Positions 5,450 to 7,238 of a stretch of 7,238 bases of DNA are shown in pieces (position 1 is the first letter of the stretch; the number at the start of each line of letters is the position of its first letter). The translations under genes and the position numbers were made by a program. Where the stretch lies: NCBI GenBank assembly GCA_013001805.1, contig JABDLW010000136.1:1-7238 (forward strand), written 5' to 3'. Source of the stretch: Saprospiraceae bacterium. Its GTDB lineage: Bacteria > Bacteroidota > Bacteroidia > Chitinophagales > Saprospiraceae. The notes beneath the pieces are model-generated. The model did not search any database. It had not been told where the DNA came from and was given only the letters and a program-made list of their open reading frames with translations.

Positions 5450-7144
5450 TCAAATAGATTCCGTGATTTCGGGAAAAACCAGGTAAAACATAATGTACGC
5501 AACCAGTAGTGTCAACATTAAATTAAATGTTTGACCACAGACGTACAGTATAAACGGTTTACCTCCCGTAAAATGACTCTTCAACTCCTTAAAATTCGTG
5601 GAAAGTCCTATACTGACAAAAGCAAGACAAAATAACCACCCTCGAATCCGGCTACTGAAGCCACCAATAACTCCCTGATCGAGCAGGGAATAAGCCATAT
5701 GTTCATCCATTAATGAATATACCAACGAGAATATAATCGAAGCTCCGATAAAGCCCAAAACGAATTTGGGAAAGCGTTTCCAAATCTCACTCAAACCTAC
5801 CTTTTTACCCGTCTCGGCACCCATTCGCGTAAAATAAATGGCCACTCCAAATGCGATGACACCAATTAAGATATTTTGGATCATTTTAATAGTGGCGGCT
5901 ACATTTAATGCATCATTTCCCAGAAATGCTCCGGCAGCCACTACAGCACCGGTAGCATCAATGGTTCCCCCCATCCATGCACCACCTAGTACCTCAGGTA
6001 TTCCCATAGCATTGATGGCGAGTGGCATCACCACCATCATTACGGATGTAAAAACCATGGATAGACCCACTGCCAATGTCAGTTCCTCCTTAGTGGCTTT
6101 ACAGGCAGCTGCTGTTGCCACAGCTGCACTAACACCGCAAACAGACATGTCGGCAGAAATCGTCATATTAAGCGTCTTCGAAGGAATCTTGATGATTTTT
6201 TGACCAAACCAATACGTTGAAATCAAAACGATGGGGGTAACCACCCAAGCAACAAATATGCCGGGCAGGCCGATGGCCAAGACCTTACTCATCAATATTT
6301 CGGCTCCCAGAATGACCAGGCCTGTCTTGATATAGAGTTCCGTCTGCAAAGCCGGTTTGATCCAACTTGATGTCCCTACTGTGTTACTTATCAATAAGCC
6401 CACTAATATGGCCCAGGCAGCGTATCCTATTCCCATTTCCTTGATGCTGGCTTGTCCCGCTAAAAAATGCGAAAAAGTGGCAATGGCAAAAACAAAAATA
6501 AATCCTTTGAGAAAGGGAGCCATTGCATTGTGCATCCAGCGTGCTGCCATTCCGAAGATCATGGCGAAGAATAAAAAAAGCATTAATAAATTACTCCATT
6601 TGGAATATGGCTTGGTTTTGTATTTTCTGACGACACTCGCACCTGCTGCTTTTTTTTCCCGCCAGATGTCGATGGCTTCTTCCGCCTTGTTATTTAGATT
6701 CTGCTCGGTATAATCAGCAGACCGGGCGTTTGCTTCTGCCTCTAAGGCTTGTTCTTTTAGCATCTCTTCTTCAAGGATGTATTGATCATATGCTTCCGCA
6801 GCTGAATGCGAAATTTCTTCTGCTGCCCTTTCATTGAGACTCATCGATTCCAACGGGTTCTTTTTCCAACCTCCGGGTTTATCCGTTAGATTTTTGAGAA
6901 TAATACCCACTCGCTTCTTTTCTCCTTCAATCGCCTGCAATTTATCAAAGGCTTCATACCAGGCAACTGATTTAAACGCTGAATTTTCAGTCGAGGCAGC
7001 CTGCAGTTCTTCGATCAGCGGTTGCTGTTCCGACTTTACATCTAAGTGATGACATGTAAAAAATAGAATAAGGGCAAGCAATAAAATTGCGCCACCGGCC
7101 ACAATAGCCGCAAAGTCTTCCGTTCGATAAAATGCGTTTTTCAA
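5450..7144 (-). CDS. YeiH/UPF0324-type membrane transporter ('putative sulfate exporter') with long N-terminal extension
   Basis: This 564-residue polytopic inner-membrane protein matches the conserved hypothetical family PF03601 (YeiH-like) from about residue 184. It has roughly ten hydrophobic segments with NTVGTSSWIKPALQTELYIKTGLVILGAEIL (about 254-284), SADMSVCGVSAAVATAA (330-346), WMGGTIDATGAVVAAGAFLG (390-409) and IKMIQNILIG (419-428). Family members are annotated as sulfate exporters on thin evidence, so the substrate is open. Usual YeiH proteins have about 350 residues. Here residues 1-183 are extra: a helix at 12-30, then a soluble, helix-rich region (about 36-170) with a glutamate/alanine-rich coiled-coil-like part (104-168). 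The start is a TTG (7142-7144), because an in-frame TAA lies three codons upstream and the next ATG (residue 101) would remove the first helix. The chain ends in TGA followed at once by TAG. The small membrane-protein gene follows in the same operon. Confidence 0.87.
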   Translation of the reverse strand: MKNAFYRTEDFAAIVAGGAILLLALILFFTCHHLDVKSEQQPLIEELQAASTENSAFKSVAWYEAFDKLQAIEGEKKRVGIILKNLTDKPGGWKKNPLESMSLNERAAEEISHSAAEAYDQYILEEEMLKEQALEAEANARSADYTEQNLNNKAEEAIDIWREKKAAGASVVRKYKTKPYSKWSNLLMLFLFFAMIFGMAARWMHNAMAPFLKGFIFVFAIATFSHFLAGQASIKEMGIGYAAWAILVGLLISNTVGTSSWIKPALQTELYIKTGLVILGAEILMSKVLAIGLPGIFVAWVVTPIVLISTYWFGQKIIKIPSKTLNMTISADMSVCGVSAAVATAAACKATKEELTLAVGLSMVFTSVMMVVMPLAINAMGIPEVLGGAWMGGTIDATGAVVAAGAFLGNDALNVAATIKMIQNILIGVIAFGVAIYFTRMGAETGKKVGLSEIWKRFPKFVLGFIGASIIFSLVYSLMDEHMAYSLLDQGVIGGFSSRIRGWLFCLAFVSIGLSTNFKELKSHFTGGKPFILYVCGQTFNLMLTLLVAYIMFYLVFPEITESI

Positions 7145-7238
7145 CCTTTTTTAATTATGAGTACCTCAACCTCATTCAGGAGTAAATAGAGGCACCCTTA
7201 TTATAAACTATTAAATCATCACATAGTCAGGAGTATGC
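7145..7238 (-). promoter_or_regulatory. Upstream region of the YeiH-like gene: weak -10-like box and a 9-base direct repeat
   Basis: On the - strand a TATAAT hexamer (7200-7205) lies about 55 bases before the TTG start. It has no good -35 or TTG partner, so it is only a weak promoter candidate. The + strand sequence TCAGGAGTA occurs twice, at 7176-7184 and 7227-7235, 51 bases apart, one on each side of the box, which is a layout compatible with an operator pair. Nearer the start, ACCTCA is repeated in tandem (7163-7174) and ATGAG/CTCAT (7157-7161, 7171-7175) could form a short hairpin. The region is cut by the window edge. Confidence 0.25.

Noticed and set aside
5838..7049. Three open frames on the + strand (121, 118 and 71 codons)
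   Set aside because: All are antisense to the YeiH-like gene, and their composition (Ala/Ile/Met/Pro-rich) is what antisense of hydrophobic codons gives.
1..7238. CRISPR arrays, tRNA or rRNA genes, insertion sequences, toxin-antitoxin or phage genes
   Set aside because: I found no regularly spaced repeats, no cloverleaf-like sequence, no transposase or terminal inverted repeats, and no coding content beyond the listed genes.

Overview
This window looks like a chromosomal segment of a member of the Bacteroidota. The assignment rests on gene content and translation signals rather than on a phylogenetic marker. The genes include a beta-grasp type II glutamine synthetase, an OmpL-like (BBP2) porin, and a large outer-membrane-type protein with a ComEA-like helix-hairpin-helix front end. 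Most starts lie behind A/T-rich leaders with no clear Shine-Dalgarno sequence. I cannot name the genus.

Left half, + strand (1-3098): a nitrogen-assimilation block. It begins with the C-terminal half of an Amt/AmtB ammonium channel, cut by the window edge. A 108-base spacer with a GC-rich hairpin follows, then a BBP2-family outer-membrane porin, a 206-base leader with two inverted repeats, and a complete type II glutamine synthetase. The block closes with a textbook rho-independent terminator. Read together, the porin could let small nitrogen solutes cross the outer membrane, Amt carries ammonium across the inner membrane, and GSII fixes it into glutamine. The porin's role here is inferred from position.

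Middle, + strand (3099-5186): a 695-residue secreted protein with a helix-hairpin-helix module near the N-terminus and a long beta-rich, probably barrel-forming, remainder. Its ATG is the first base after the T-tract of the preceding terminator, so it has almost no leader of its own.

Right half, - strand (5195-7144): a two-gene unit converging on the middle gene with an 8-base gap. The first gene is a 564-residue YeiH/UPF0324-type membrane transporter (often annotated 'putative sulfate exporter') with an unusual N-terminal extension of about 180 residues and a TTG start. After a tandem TGA-TAG stop comes an 83-residue single-span membrane protein of unknown function. The 94 bases upstream hold a weak promoter-like box and a 9-base direct repeat.

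I found no RNA genes, CRISPR arrays, insertion sequences or clear sign of recent transfer. The least explained items are the helix-hairpin-helix outer-membrane protein and its start on a terminator, and the YeiH N-terminal extension with its coupled small membrane protein. The rest is ordinary housekeeping.
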